Assembly (NCBI RefSeq): GCF_008728515.1
Contig: NC_044988.1
Span: forward strand, 34,699,159-34,763,158
Origin: Papio anubis
Taxonomy: Eukaryota > Chordata > Mammalia > Primates > Cercopithecidae
DNA: 64,000 bases
Direction of reading: 5' to 3'
The position numbers and the translations under genes were made by a program. The notes beneath the pieces were generated by a model. The model made no database searches. It was not told where the DNA came from and saw only the letters and a program-made list of their open reading frames with translations. Positions 38,016 to 52,748 of the stretch are shown piece by piece; within the stretch, counting starts at the first letter, position 1, and the number at the start of each line of letters is the position of its first letter.

Positions 38016-38330
38016 GGCTGGGCACAGTGGCTCATGCCTGTAATCCCAGCACTTTGGAAGACCAAGGCGGATCACAAGGTCAGATCATGAGGAAGGGCAG
38101 ATCATGAGGTCAGGAGTTTGAGACCAGCCTGGCCAACATAGTGAAACCCTGTCTCTACTAAAAATATAAAAATTAGTCTGGCGTAGTGGCATGGGCATGT
38201 ATTCCCAGCTCCTCGGGAGGCTGAGGCACAAGAATTGCTTGAACCCAGGAGGCAGAGGTTGCAGTGAGCTGAGATTGCGCTACTGCATTCCAGCCTGGGC
38301 AACAGAGACTGTGTCTCAAAGAAACCAAAA
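38016..38330 (+). mobile_element. AluS-type, sense, with local duplication
   Basis: From 'ggctgggcacagtggctcat' to 'agagactgtgtctcaaag'. The 'gatca..aggtca' segment occurs three times (38,068-38,112), showing small duplications. Confidence 0.92.
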
Positions 38331-38547
38331 ATTTAAGAACCAATACAGCATGGAAAGACATGCGTTATATTAGTTATCGAACAGGGTTCTGACATCGCCC
38401 TACTATGCCAATAATGAATCCTTCAGTTGGCCAGATTTTTCTGAGGGAGGGGATTCAGTTGTAGCAAACACTTGGGTACCTTGGGGCAAGGTCTATTTAC
38501 CAACCTTTATAGAAATATTAGTATTTTAACAACTGACATCAGTTTTT

Positions 38548-38682
38548 TTATTTCTAAATTTTTTTAGAGATGGTGGTCTCACTGTGCTGCTCAGTTGGTC
38601 TCAAGCTTCTGGGCTCAAGTGTTCCTCCCGCCTCAGCCTCCTAGTAGCTGGGATTACAGGCACAAGCCACCACGCCTGGCTC
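38548..38682 (-). mobile_element. Alu half-element, antisense
   Basis: One arm only, from 'tttagagatggtggtctcac' to 'gccaccacgcctggct'. Probably a J-type monomer or truncated copy. Confidence 0.8.
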
Positions 38683-38699
38683 AGCCTTTAACAAGTTTG

Positions 38700-39050
38700 T
38701 CTACTTTCGATTAAATGAGAAGGATATATCTATCTCTTCCTATAGATTATTTATTATGTTTATCACAGTTTTTAAAAAGTCATTATCTGCTAATTCTAAT
38801 ATCAAGATTATCTGTAAGTCTATTTATATTGATGGATTTTTCTCCTGATTCTAGGTTACATTTTCCTGCTTATTCACACATCTGGCCAGTCATTTGTTTG
38901 TTGCAGCATTGCTGATTATCATGTTGTAGAGATTATGAACTCTTAAATTTTGTCAGACGATTGTTGAGTTTTTGTCTAGCAGGTAGTCAGATTACTGGAG
39001 TGTAACTTTTATTTCTATCATATACAGTGATTTTCTAGGGAGATAGGGTT
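38700..39050 (-). repeat. L1M 5'-side remnant, antisense
   Basis: 'ctgctaattctaatatcaag', 'ttgatggatttttctcctga' and 'ttacattttcctgcttattc' are typical of the reversed 5' UTR region of L1M elements. Confidence 0.55.
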
Positions 39051-39280
39051 AGGGGAGAGAAAGACTGTAGTTTGGAAAAAACGAGGCTGACTCCTTCCAA
39101 GGAAAATCACTGGTAAACCAGGGACTACTCTGCTAAATTGCTTCTCTTGACATTGTCAACTTGAAGTAATCAGAAGGATCAGAATCTGGAATTAATGCAA
39201 GCAGAAAGCTGGCCAGTCAGGAGGAACAGACTTCAGAAAATGGGGTCAGTGTTCCAAAGTTAAAAGTTCAGTTCTTGCAG

Positions 39281-39863
39281 GCCAGGCACACTGACTCACG
39301 CCTAATCCCAGCACTTTGGGAGGCCGAGGCAGGTGGATCATCTGAGGTCAGGAGTTCAAAACCAGCTGGCCAACATGGTGAAACCCTGTCTCTACCACAA
39401 ATAGAAAAATTAGCTGGGCATGGTGGCACATGCCTGTCATCCCAGCTACTCGGGAGGCTGAGGTAGGAGAATCCCAGGAGGCGGAAGTTTCGGTGAACTG
39501 AGATCGCGCCACTGCACTCCAGCCTGGGCAACAGAGTGAGACTCTGTCTCAAAAAAATGTTCATCCAGGCGTGGTGGCTCACGCCTATAATCCCAGCACT
39601 TTGGGAGGCCAAGGTGGGTCGATCACCTGAGGTCAGGAGTTCAAGACCAGCCTGGCCAACACGGCAAAACCTCATGTCTACTAAAAATACAAAAGTTAGC
39701 TGGGCATGGTGGCGTGCACCTGTAATCCCAGCTACTGGGGAGGCTGAGACAGGAGAATCGCTTGAACTCGGGAGGCGGAGGTTGCAGTGAGCTGAGATTG
39801 TGCCACTGCACTCCAGCTTGGGCAACAGAGCAAGACTCCATCTCAAAAAAAGAAAAAAAAAAG
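39281..39863 (+). mobile_element. Two Alus in tandem, same strand
   Basis: Copy 1 (39,281-39,556) starts 'ggccaggcacactgactcac' and copy 2 (39,566-39,863) starts 'aggcgtggtggctcacgcct'; only about 9 bp separates the first A tail from the second head. aaaagttcagtt occurs just before copy 1 (39,262-39,273) and just after copy 2, so they may share a duplication or reflect insertion at a tail. The pair produces a 192-codon minus-strand frame of Alu-derived peptide, not a gene. Confidence 0.92.
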
Positions 39864-40799
39864 TTCAGTTATGGCTTATATAGGTTTAAAATAAAGTTTA
39901 GTAGGATTGTAATGTTTTGTATACCAGGCTGGTTTATGAGTTACAATTTAGTTACAGTTTGTTTTCTTTATGGCTTTTCTTTAAAGCTAGTTTCATTCCT
40001 TTCCAGTTTAAAAAGAGTGTATTTAACATTTCCATTTTAAGACAGTTTGATAGCCATGAAGTCTTTGTGTAAGAAAGATAAAAGGGAAGTTAACCTACCA
40101 TGAAGATCAACAGTGAAGAGGGAAGAGGTCTTCCCTGGATCCCTTTAGTCATTTATAACATTTATAAAACAATACAGTAAGGAAGAAAGCTAATCTATAA
40201 TCAGAGAAAGAAAGATTACAGCTGCCTGGGTTATAGCTGCCAATTATGTGACTCAGGCCCCATAATTACATTTCTTTAAGGCTCAAAAGTAATTCAGATT
40301 TCCAACAGCTTAGATTTTGAATTACATATTTTCATAGCATATAGTAGTACATCTAAAACATAAACTTTTTATACTCCACCCACCAAATGATACACATAGA
40401 TTTTATCACTGAAATATAAATTTGAAATTAATATATAATGCTTTAAAAAGTGAAATTTCTATAAACTGGGAATTTTAATTGATTACAAATGGCTGTGAAG
40501 TTCAAGAAATAGAGCTGGGTAAAGAAACATCTCTTTCTGATCTTTTTCAGTACTTTTATAGTTGGGGAAAAAACAGCAAATTCTTCATTAACTGAAATCT
40601 TTGGAGTATAAGTAGTTGAAGTCAACTTTCCAAAGAATTAAAGGTTTAGTTTAAGAATTAAAATACTAAAAGACTTTTTTTTTGTCATTATGGATTAAAA
40701 TATATCTGAAATATGCTCTTTCCTTAAGTATGAAAGGGAATTTAATAGTATTTAATAGGTTGTATATAATATACACATAACATTTTTTGTTTTTCCTCA
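39864..40799. other. Intronic stretch, nothing recognised
   Basis: No exon or nameable repeat seen. Confidence 0.4.
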
Positions 40800-41243
40800 T
40801 ATAGTATTTGATACTTTGAACACTCTTTCTTAAATTCATCTTACTTCTTGGCTTTCTTGGTATCAGTTTCTACTGGTTTCCCTAGTTGTCTTTTTCTTTG
40901 TGCCAGTATCTTTGTAGGCTCATTTATGGGTTCCTCTTTCTTCTAACCCTTTCCCTCTTCTTGCCTTCTTTGCACAAATATTTAGTGACAGATTTAACTA
41001 ACACTGCCCTTGGGACTGTGCATACAGAGGTGAGCAAAACAGGCTATTTCCCCCTTAAGTAAATGCTGAATATCTTCACAAATATTGGTAAGTGTTGAGA
41101 TCATGCTGTGTAACTATTTTTCACTTCTTGCCTGAGAAGTCCTCTGAAGACAGAGAATATTTTATTCACCCTCGAATATCCAACAGAGTATAGCACCTGT
41201 CACTGAGGATAGGCTCAGTAAATGTTTGCAGAAGGAATGCTGA
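40800..41243 (+). repeat. L2 remnant, sense (ORF fragment and 3' end)
   Basis: 'cttcttggctttcttggtat' and 'cagtttctactggtttccct' resemble L2 ORF2; 'gagtatagcacctgtcactg' and 'gctcagtaaatgtttgcaga' (41,180-41,238) match its 3' end. The middle part is degenerate. Confidence 0.6.
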
Positions 41244-41257
41244 GAAATATATTGGCC

Positions 41258-41474
41258 TGGAACTATACTCCAATACAGTAGCCACTAGTCACACATTAAT
41301 TTATTTAAATTTATGTTAATGAAAAGTAAGTAAAATTTCAGTTACTTTGTTGCACTAGCCATATTTCAAGTGTATAGTCACCACATACAGCTCATAGCTA
41401 CTGTTTACAGATAGCTAGATAGTTTACAGATACAGAACATTTCCATCATTATTCAAAGTTTTATTGGACAAGTA
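41258..41474 (+). mobile_element. Short DNA-transposon remnant (hAT/Charlie-like)
   Basis: 'ccaatacagtagccactagt', 'tgcactagccatatttcaag' and 'gaacatttccatcattattc' follow a known non-autonomous mammalian DNA-transposon consensus (MER-type). The exact family is uncertain. Confidence 0.55.
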
Positions 41475-41736
41475 CCGGAGAATTGTTACCTCTACACTTA
41501 ATGGCTCCCGATTGTCATACTCTTATTAGTTAGGTCTTATTCATTTTATGGTTTCTCTACCTCTTTTTCTTTCTTGTCTGCTATCACTTCTGTTTCCATC
41601 TTCTAATTTGCGGTTTCAATATTTCTAGTTTTTAACTAGTTTTATCAGTTACCAAGTTTGTGACTGTGGCTGCCCATAGTCTTTCATTTCTTCCAGAATT
41701 TCTGATTCTAGATTGAAATATACATAGATAAAGTTT

Positions 41737-42036
41737 CAGATAAATGGAGATGTTTTGTAAATGGTTTCATGATCATTTCTGCATGAGTATTCTCTAAAGC
41801 AGTTTTTATATTCATACACATTGCTTTCCCAGAAGTTGCAGATAAATGGAGATGTTTTGTAAATGGTTTCATGATCATTTCTGCATGAGTATTCTCTAAA
41901 GCAGTTTTTATATTCATACACATTGCTTTCCCAGAAGTTGCAGATAAATGGAGATGTTTTGTAAATGGTTTCATGATCATTTTTGCATGAGTATTCGCTA
42001 AAGCAGTTTTTATATTCATACACATTGCTTTCCCAG
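41737..42036. repeat. 102-bp minisatellite, about 2.9 copies
   Basis: Three head-to-tail copies start at 41737, 41839 and 41941, each beginning cagataaatggagatg. Copies 1 and 2 are almost identical; copy 3 differs by a few bases (ttttgcat, attcgct) and stops after the cccag. The unit is 34 codons long, so one minus-strand frame stays open for about 105 codons with a repeating peptide; I regard this as a by-product of the period, not a gene. Each unit ends in ttgctttcccag, which resembles a 3' splice site. The array ends 36 bp before the RIC1 exon at 42073. Confidence 0.93.
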
Positions 42037-42072
42037 TATGCTCTCTTAAAAATTAATTGATTCTACCTACAG

Positions 42073-42215
42073 TTTGCAGTCTGTGTTGGAAGATCTCCTG
42101 GTTGCTACTTCTGATGGACTTCTTCATCTTATTCACTGGGAAGGAATGACAAATGGAAGGAAAGCCATTAATCTTTGCACAGTACCCTTTTCAGTAGACC
42201 TGCAGTCATCTAGAG
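42073..42215 (+). CDS. RIC1: RIC1 coding exon (approx. residues 147-195)
   Basis: This is a 143-nt exon with acceptor ctacctacag (AG at 42071-42072) and donor gtagct at 42216. It completes the Ser codon (AG|T) and reads LQSVLEDLLVATSDGLLHLI, then HWEGMTNGRKAINLC, ending DLQSSR plus G. The VATSDGLLHLIHW segment has the alternating hydrophobic pattern of a propeller strand ending near a Trp. The pyrimidine tract directly before this acceptor is short, and a 102-bp tandem repeat ends only 36 bp upstream, placing a stronger-looking pyrimidine-plus-CAG motif next to it. The donor is also weak (G|GTAGCT), so exon recognition may be delicate. That last point is inference. Confidence 0.96.
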
Positions 42216-42502
42216 GTAGCTATACTTTCTATATGAGGTTGAACCAGTTGTTTTATGTTTGATATCTAGTTAGATATCTTCTATGGATGAACACTTCTTT
42301 GAAATTACTTATGCTAGGAGAGCGGTAGGGAGAGTATGAGAGGCGGGGTGAGAGAGGCATTTAGTAGGAAAGGACAGTTTAATTGTTTAGGGTTGTTAGG
42401 TCATTATTTTTACCCTTTTAAACTTATAGGTTTTTCTGGCAAAAGGTGAGAGAGTAATTTATTATATTCTTAATCCTATTTCATGTGCTTATGTTTTTCA
42501 TC

Positions 42503-42507
42503 AGTAG
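42503..42507 (+). other. RIC1: Tandem 3' splice site (CAGTAG)
   Basis: Two AG dinucleotides three bases apart (42503-42504 and 42506-42507) close the 289-bp intron. Such NAGNAG acceptors are known to yield isoforms differing by one codon. Here the outcome would be Arg-Val-Gly-Ser or Arg-Gly-Ser. Confidence 0.6.
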
Positions 42508-42641
42508 GTTCATTCCTGGGCTTCACAGATGTACATATCAGAGACATGGAATACTGTGCCACACTTGATGGGTTTGCTGTTGTATTTAATGATGGTAAAG
42601 TTGGATTTATTACACCAGTGTCAAGTAGATTTACTGCAGAG
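42505..42641 (+). CDS. RIC1: RIC1 coding exon (approx. residues 195-240) with tandem acceptor
   Basis: This 137-nt exon lies only 289 bp after the previous one. The first AG (42503-42504) gives G|TA = Val then GSFLGFTDVHIRDMEYC, followed by TLDGFAVVFNDGKVGFITP, ending SSRFTAE exactly at a codon boundary. The donor is gtatgg at 42642. LDGFAVVFNDGKVGFI is typical of a beta-propeller strand-turn-strand. The acceptor is a CAGTAG tandem, so use of the second AG (42506-42507) would remove the Val and keep frame. The Val-containing form matches the human protein as I remember it, so the first AG is taken as the main site. Confidence 0.96.
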
Positions 42642-42769
42642 GTATGGCTTATTTATTTTGAAGGGTTTTTTGTTGTTGTTATTTTGTACTTATTTTATTC
42701 TTTGTTATTAAATTCTTCTGTTTTCATTATTCATACAAGATTTTAAGGGTTGTTAATTTTTTAATCAAA

Positions 42770-42960
42770 TCAAACATATAAATAGTATAAGTAGACAAAA
42801 TTCTCTTGGACAAGTTAAAGAAAAATGATGGTTCCTGTTCTCTTCCCTGCTCTCCTCATGCCTAATTTTCCACTTTTGGAGGCAACTACTTTTTATTCCT
42901 TTACTGGTTATTTGGTTTTTAATCTCTACTACTCTGAATATTTCCTTTAATTTTTAGTTT
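42770..42960 (-). repeat. L1M 3' UTR remnant, antisense
   Basis: 'acatataaatagtataagta', 'ctcttccctgctctcctcat' and 'ttggaggcaactacttttta' are an L1M 3' UTR in reverse. Confidence 0.5.
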
Positions 42961-43124
42961 TTAGTCTGTGTTTATTGACTTCTTACTGTGGAGAGTGACA
43001 GTTTACTTCCCTTTTCCCGGCTTCCACCATACTTACATTCTTCTCATGTTCCCATTATAATTACTGTGATTTTGATTAGGTTACTATTAATTGCTTATAT
43101 TTTTATCAATATGTAAGCTCCATT

Positions 43125-43620
43125 AGTACCTAAACCATGTAGTACTGATGCAGAAGTTTTTGCTCCTTAGTTTAGGTAAAAGCAGGTTCTTGTCACACAG
43201 CCAGGAAAGATTAGGCATGCAGACATACTGAAAGGTGAGGAGAGCAGAATTTATTAAAAGAAAGCTCTCAGCAAAAAAAGAAGAGGTCTTGCTAACAGGC
43301 TCCCACCTCACAGATTGATTACCAAGCCCCAACACACACACACACACACACGCACATACACACACACCAGCTGAAGAGCCCAGGGTCCTCCCTGCTGCAC
43401 AAGGTGTGAACTTCCCGTGACCCCACCCCATTCTCCCAGTGCGCTTATGGGCACTATTCAGAAAGAATCAGTCAAGAAAGGGCAAACAGGGGCAGTTCTC
43501 CCTCTGCATCACCAGTTTCATCTGGGACAAGAAGTCTCGTCTTTCAGCCTTCAGGCTCTTTTTGGGCTTGAAGGTGGAGTTTCGCTGGGGACCCTTGGCT
43601 GTCTCCTGTTTCTGTCAGTA
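43125..43620 (-). mobile_element. LTR-like element, antisense (family uncertain)
   Basis: GC-richer block with 'ggagagcagaatttattaaa' (a reversed polyadenylation-type segment), 'ggctcccacctcacagattg' and a CA-repeat at 43,331-43,367. The layout resembles the reversed 3' half of an ERV class I LTR. I did not find clean ends or a duplication. Confidence 0.4.
43331..43367. repeat. (CA)n microsatellite
   Basis: About 18 CA-type units, interrupted by one cg and one ta. Likely length-variable. Confidence 0.9.
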
Positions 43621-43804
43621 TGTTATAATTATTTTTCCTTTACTGCAGATTTTTCCTCCTGCTAGGAATTAATGATTACCTTGTTCTTTACATTTGCTTA
43701 ATTTTTATGTACTTACCTCTTACTCAACCCAAATTGTCAGTTGTGTAAATAGCCTCCCAGCTTTTTCAAGCATATTAGCTATTCTGTTCGTTTCATATAC
43801 TGTT

Positions 43805-44092
43805 TTTTGAGATGGAATTTTGCTCTTGTTGTCCAGGCTGGAGTGCAATGACACGATCTCGGCTCACCACAACCTCCGCCTCTCGGGTTCAAGCGATTCT
43901 CCTGCCTCAGCCTCCCAAATGGCTGGGATTACAGGCATATGCCACCATGCCCAGCTAATTTTGTATTTTTAGTAGAGACGGGGTTTCTCCACATTGGTCA
44001 GGCTGGTCTTGAACTCCCGACCTCAGGTGATCCACCCACCTCAGCCTTTCAAAGTCCTGGGATTACAGGCGTCAGCCCTGGTACCTGGCCCA
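43805..44092 (-). mobile_element. AluS-type, antisense
   Basis: 'tttgagatggaattttgctc' to 'agccctggtacctggcc', with a separate poly-T at 44,100-44,115 after it. Confidence 0.92.
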
Positions 44093-44179
44093 TTTCATCT
44101 TTTTTTTTTTTTTTTCCACCCTGAGGAACTATCACTTAAGGATGGCTTACAGAAGAAATGAGCTTGCATAAAACATAAG

Positions 44180-44399
44180 AGTGTGTGTGTGTGTCTGTGT
44201 GTGTACACCTGTGCAGTGCATGTGTGGGTCTATAGGTATGCATCACATGTCCACATGCATGTTCATAGCCTCCATACACATGTAAATATTTCTTCATAAA
44301 AACTTTTCTGACTTTAATATTAGAAAAACTTACACTGGTTTTCTGAAGCCCAGTGTGATATCAGAGAGCCCTTTCTAAATATATACATATGTGTGTATA

Positions 44400-44432
<33 letters not shown>
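44180..44432. repeat. TG-rich and (TG)n(TA)n tracts
   Basis: Two purine-pyrimidine alternating tracts (about 44,182-44,206 and 44,386-44,432); the second adjoins the poly-T of the L1. Such tracts can be length-variable. Confidence 0.8.
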
Positions 44433-44719
44433 TTTTTTTTTTTTTAGTTTTAGGCTACATGTGCACAGCATGCAGGTTTGTTACATATGTATACATGTGC
44501 CATGTTGGTGTGCTGCACCCATTAACTTGTCATTTACGTAAGGTATATCTCCTAATGCTATCCCTCCCCCATACCCCTACCCCATGACAGGCTCCAGTGT
44601 TCGATGTTCCCCTTCCTGTGTCCAAGTGTTCTCATTGTTCAGTTCCCACCTATGAGTGAGAACATGCGGTGTTCGGTTTTCTGTCCTTGCGATACTTTGC
44701 TCAGCTTCATCCATGGCCC

Positions 44720-48459
<3,740 letters not shown>

Positions 48460-48587
48460 TATGATTTTAGCTGGTTATTTTGCTCATTAGTTGATGCAGT
48501 TTCTTCCTAGCATCGATGGTCTTTACAATTTGGTATGTTTTTGCTGTGGCTGGTACTGGTTGTTCCTTTCCATGTTTAGTGCTTCCT

Positions 48588-49155
48588 TCAGGAGCTCTTG
48601 TAAGGCAGGCCTGGTGGTGACAAATCTCTCAGCATTTGTTTGTCTGTAAAGGATTTTATTTCTCCTTCACTTATGACGCTTAGTTTGGCTGGATATGAAA
48701 TTCTGGGTTGAAAATTCTTTTCTTTAAGAATGTTGAATATTGGCCCCCCACTCTCTTTGACTTGTAGAATTTCTGCCAAGAGGTCCGCTGTTAGTCTGAT
48801 GGTCTTCCCTTTGTGGGTAACCCGACCTTTCTTTCTGGTTACCCTTAACATTTTTTCTTTCGTTTCAACTTTGGTGAATCTGACAATTATGTGTCTTAGA
48901 GTTGCTCTTCTCGAGGAATATCTTCGTGGCTTCTCTGTATTTCCTGAATTTGAATGTTGGCCTGCCTTGCTAGGTTGGGGAAGTTCTCCTGGATAATATC
49001 CTGAAGAGTATTTTCCAGCTTGGTTCTGTTCTCCCCATCACTTTCAGATACACCAATCAGATGTAGATTTCATCTTTTCACATAGTCCCATATTTCCGGG
49101 TGGCTTTATTCGCTACTTTTTACTCTTTTTTTCTCTAAAGTTCTCTTCTCGCTCC
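48588..49155 (-). pseudogene. L1 ORF1 remnant, 3' part
   Basis: The best-preserved frame, 48,588-48,851, has KKGRVTHKGKTIRLTADLLA and FNILKEKNFQPRISYPAKLS, the RNA-binding C-terminal domain of L1 ORF1p. Upstream (49,015-49,125) the 'WDYVK' block is followed by a stop where intact L1 has a Pro codon. The N-terminal coiled coil is missing because of 5' truncation. Confidence 0.88.
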
Positions 49156-50489
49156 AGTGTTCTTTGGAAAACAGTCCTGCAATCCTTTCTAGAGTATATA
49201 TGCTTGGCTACCCAATATTCTGGGATTTGAGTTACAGAAGAGTTAGGCTAGAGGGTCCAAATTCAAGATGTGAGCCTTTATTTTCTATCCCTGTTTTCAG
49301 TGTGGTCCATACGCCTCTGGTGGAGGGGACAGGGGTGGGGGTGTTTTGTTTTGTTTTTCTCCAAAGAAAAATAACCAGTTTTCTGTAGGAGTGGAGGCGG
49401 GGTATTTATTGGCTCCTCAGCTGTGGGGAAGTGCTCTGGGAGGCCCTAGTTGCTTCTTTAAGTAGGTTTTGAACCACTTCTACAACCTTTAGTTTAGTCT
49501 TTCAAAGACACCTGAATTCCCAAGCCTTTCGTGTACCCTACAACTTAGATGTTTCTCAGCATTATTCCCTGCCAGTTAAGGATTCTACTCATTGGTATGC
49601 TTTCCAGCTTCTAAAATTTTCTAATGCCGCCTCCTCTCCTTTTATTTTTGTCTTTCCCGCTTTATGCTTTTTTAAACAAAAACTCTTTTCTCTTGTAGAA
49701 GTTACGGTTTTAGGAGTCCAAGAAGCTAAATGTTTATATTCAGTCATATCTCTTTAACTGGAAAGGAATTTAAGTTTTTAATGGCCTTTTTTAATTGTCG
49801 TCATTCTGTTTGTTATCAACTTTAATATTTCTATCTAATATCTTCCATTATCAACTTTATTCAGATAATAAAGTACTAAATAATATATTTGTGATCACCT
49901 GTGTCAATATATAAATAAGAATAAAAATAAACTTTTGATGAATTAGAAAAAAAATGTCTTTTTTTTTCCTATAAAGTGCATATATATTTGTAATTATCTT
50001 TGGGACTTAAATGTTTAGACTGGAATTAAAAATATTAGGGCTGAAAAAGTGATTGACTCTTTTCCAAGTACTTTAGAGTTAGTACAAAATAAATTCTCAG
50101 CATTTATTCGTATGTAATTAAATTTTTCTAATAAGTTAGGGATTCAAAAACTAATGAAAAGCAGATGAGCATTACTAAATAAGGTATAGAGAGAAAATAC
50201 AAATTACAAGAAAACAGTACGTATATATTACTGGTAATAGGGAAATAACTAAATGACATTTAACAGATGTGTTAAAATATGATTATGTTAGTTCTCTGTG
50301 GAGACTCATTCAGTAGGACTAGATTATTAGAACAGAACCTCCTGAGGACTAAAAGAGCTGGAGAAAAAATATATTTTTTAATATGCTTGAAGGCCTTGGA
50401 GAGCAAACAAGACAGTAAAGAACTGGCCAGACTAAGGGAGGCCAAAGCGACCCAGTGAGCTAAGCCCAATATTTAAGCCTACAGTGAAC
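49156..50489. other. Intronic stretch, mostly unrecognised
   Basis: No exon. 49,200-49,640 is GC-richer ('gtggaggcggggtatttatt') and could be an old repeat, but I cannot name it. The rest is AT-rich. Confidence 0.35.
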
Positions 50490-50895
50490 ATGAACAAACT
50501 AGGCTATATGCAACAACACAGATAGATCTTACAGACACAGTAAGCAAAAGCAGCTAGACACAAAAGAATACATGCTATGATTCCATTTTAGGTAAAAATT
50601 AAAGGGCAAATAATGTAGGCTGTTCTAAATTAGAGTATATATGGGTGCATGTTTAAGTGATGATGATTTAAAAGAAAGAAGGAAGTGATTACCATGTAAA
50701 TCTGGATATTTTTTGTTGTAGGGGTGTGAGGATATGGTGATCGGGAAGGGCACTATTGGGAGACTTTTGGGTACTGATGATTCTTGGCCTGAGTAGCAAT
50801 TCCACAAGTGTTTGCTTTGTGATATTAATTGAGATGTATGTTTCATTTTCATGTATTCTTTATTATAATTCATGACAGAAAAGGTTAAAAAAATT
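50490..50895 (+). repeat. L1M 3' end remnant, sense
   Basis: 'caacacagatagatcttaca', 'ctagacacaaaagaatacat', 'gggagacttttgggtactga' and 'tgtattctttattataattc' follow an L1M 3' end in order. Confidence 0.7.
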
Positions 50896-50929
50896 AATAT
50901 TCTTCTTCTGTATAACTTGAAGAAGCAGC

Positions 50930-51385
50930 CAGAATTCTTACGGTGGCCTTCAAAGCCCTAAAAATCTGACCTCCTATTACATCTCTTACCACATATACTA
51001 CTTTCCTTTCACAACCCATCCACTTCACTCTGTCCACACAGGCCTCTTTGCTGGTCTTTGAGCATGCCAGAAATGCTACTACAGTAGAGCTTTTACACTT
51101 GCTTTATTTCTTTGAGGACTTTCCTCAAAAGGCATCCTTACAGGGAAACCTGTTGAATATTACACTCTTCCCCTGTACTCCCTCTTTACCATCATTGCTT
51201 AATTTTTTTTGTATAGTATTTTTAACCTCTAATATACAATATACTTTTTTAACTTGTCTGTCTCTTGACTCAAATGTAAAGCAAGGATACAAGTAAAGAT
51301 TTTGGTGTGCTAGTATAGCCTCAGAACCTAGAGCAGTGCCTAGTGAATCGTAACCACCTAGAAAATACTTATTGTAGGACTGAAT
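50930..51385 (+). repeat. L2 3' end, sense
   Basis: Ordered L2 blocks: 'ggccttcaaagccctaaaaa', 'ccacacaggcctctttgctg', 'gagcatgccagaaatgctac', 'cctagagcagtgcctagtga'. The 82-codon frame at 51,048 is a decayed piece of L2. Confidence 0.75.
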
Positions 51386-51799
51386 TTCAATCTAAGCAGC
51401 AGTTCAAAAAACCAATGCTCACTGCTGTCTTTACCATTTGTGACATAAAATGTCCAGTTTTATTATTAAAATTAAAAGATAAATAAAATTCCTACTAAAG
51501 CAAAGATTCCGTGTTTAGATAGTAGATTATATAGCTGATTGTGGAATTAAATGAAATCTGTAGTATTCTAGTTCAAATAGTTGTGATTATATTGTATCTT
51601 TAGTGTTTACTATTGGGATCATCCAAAAATAAAGTGCTATATTATAGTGTGCCACTTTTTGTGCTAACTGAACTAATGATTATGACATTTGCCTTGGAAT
51701 TTGTCATCGAATGTCTGTGATTTGACAAATAAGAGCAAACAACTGAGCTGTATTTTCTATATATGGAATTAAATAGCATATACGCTTACTAATAATGTC
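51386..51799. other. Intronic stretch, nothing recognised
   Basis: No exon or nameable repeat seen. Confidence 0.4.
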
Positions 51800-52010
51800 A
51801 TTTATTTATTGAATGTTTGTTGAATGGTAGGCATTGTCCTAAATAGTTTACATGTGTATCTTCATTTAATCTTTGAAACACCCTAAGAGGTAAATACAGA
51901 TAAGAAAACTGAAGCTTAAAAAAATCAAATAATCATTTTGAGGAGTGAAGGTAGTCCTGAGCTGTCAGGCTTCCACATACCATGCTATTAACCATTATAT
52001 TATAAAGAAG
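51800..52010 (-). repeat. MIR, antisense
   Basis: 'tttattgaatgtttgttgaa', 'gtaggcattgtcctaaatag', 'accctaagaggtaaatacag' and 'gataagaaaactgaagctta' match reverse MIR order. Confidence 0.75.
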
Positions 52011-52478
52011 GGAACTGTAGAGAATAGTAAGCAATTTTGCTTCTAAAGAATAAACCAAACAGAATGTACTACTTTTCACTGACTGAGAAGTTAAATACTA
52101 TGTGCTAGGTGATGAGAATAATTATAGTGAGCAAGTCAGATGCTCTTTCCGCTATCAAAGTGTTTATATTCTAACAAGAAAGTCATCTTTATTTGAGTTT
52201 GGGGATGAATTTCCATATTTTAGTGTTTTTTAAACAGATTAACTAGCACTGGACTGAGTATTTATCAGACCAATTCATGAGAAGTTTGAGGTTTTAAGGG
52301 AGTCTATTTGGTAGTATTTTAAGGGAGACTATTGGGATAGTCCTGATGGGATATTTTCCTCTGCAGATGAAACCAAATAAAGCATTAGAAATTGTGTGTT
52401 TATTGAAGGAGAATTATGTTGACTACAGTAAATTTGGAGAAACATTTTTTAAGCCTTAACTATTTTTCTTTATTATAG
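52011..52478. other. Intronic stretch before an exon, nothing recognised
   Basis: A duplicated phrase 'ttaagggag' occurs at 52,295-52,330. No exon other than the one starting at 52,479. Confidence 0.35.
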
Positions 52479-52577
<99 letters not shown>

Positions 52578-52748
52578 TGATGTAGACTTTTGCATTTTTA
52601 AGAGTTGTTGCAAAAAATACTGTTTTTTTGTAAACATAAGATGTTCCTAACACACTTATAAACTGTATCATGCTGTCATAATTTGTCAGTCAACTTTAAT
52701 ATGAAATGTAAAAGTGTTTTATTAGATTGAAACAAAAGTAAAGGGCAG

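Noticed and set aside
39268..39846. 192-codon minus-strand open frame
   Set aside because: It lies wholly within two antisense-read Alus and gives the usual Alu peptide; no independent gene.
41708..42025. 105-codon minus-strand frame with a 34-residue repeat
   Set aside because: It is the 102-bp minisatellite read in one frame. The period being a multiple of three keeps it open; there is no start context or similarity.
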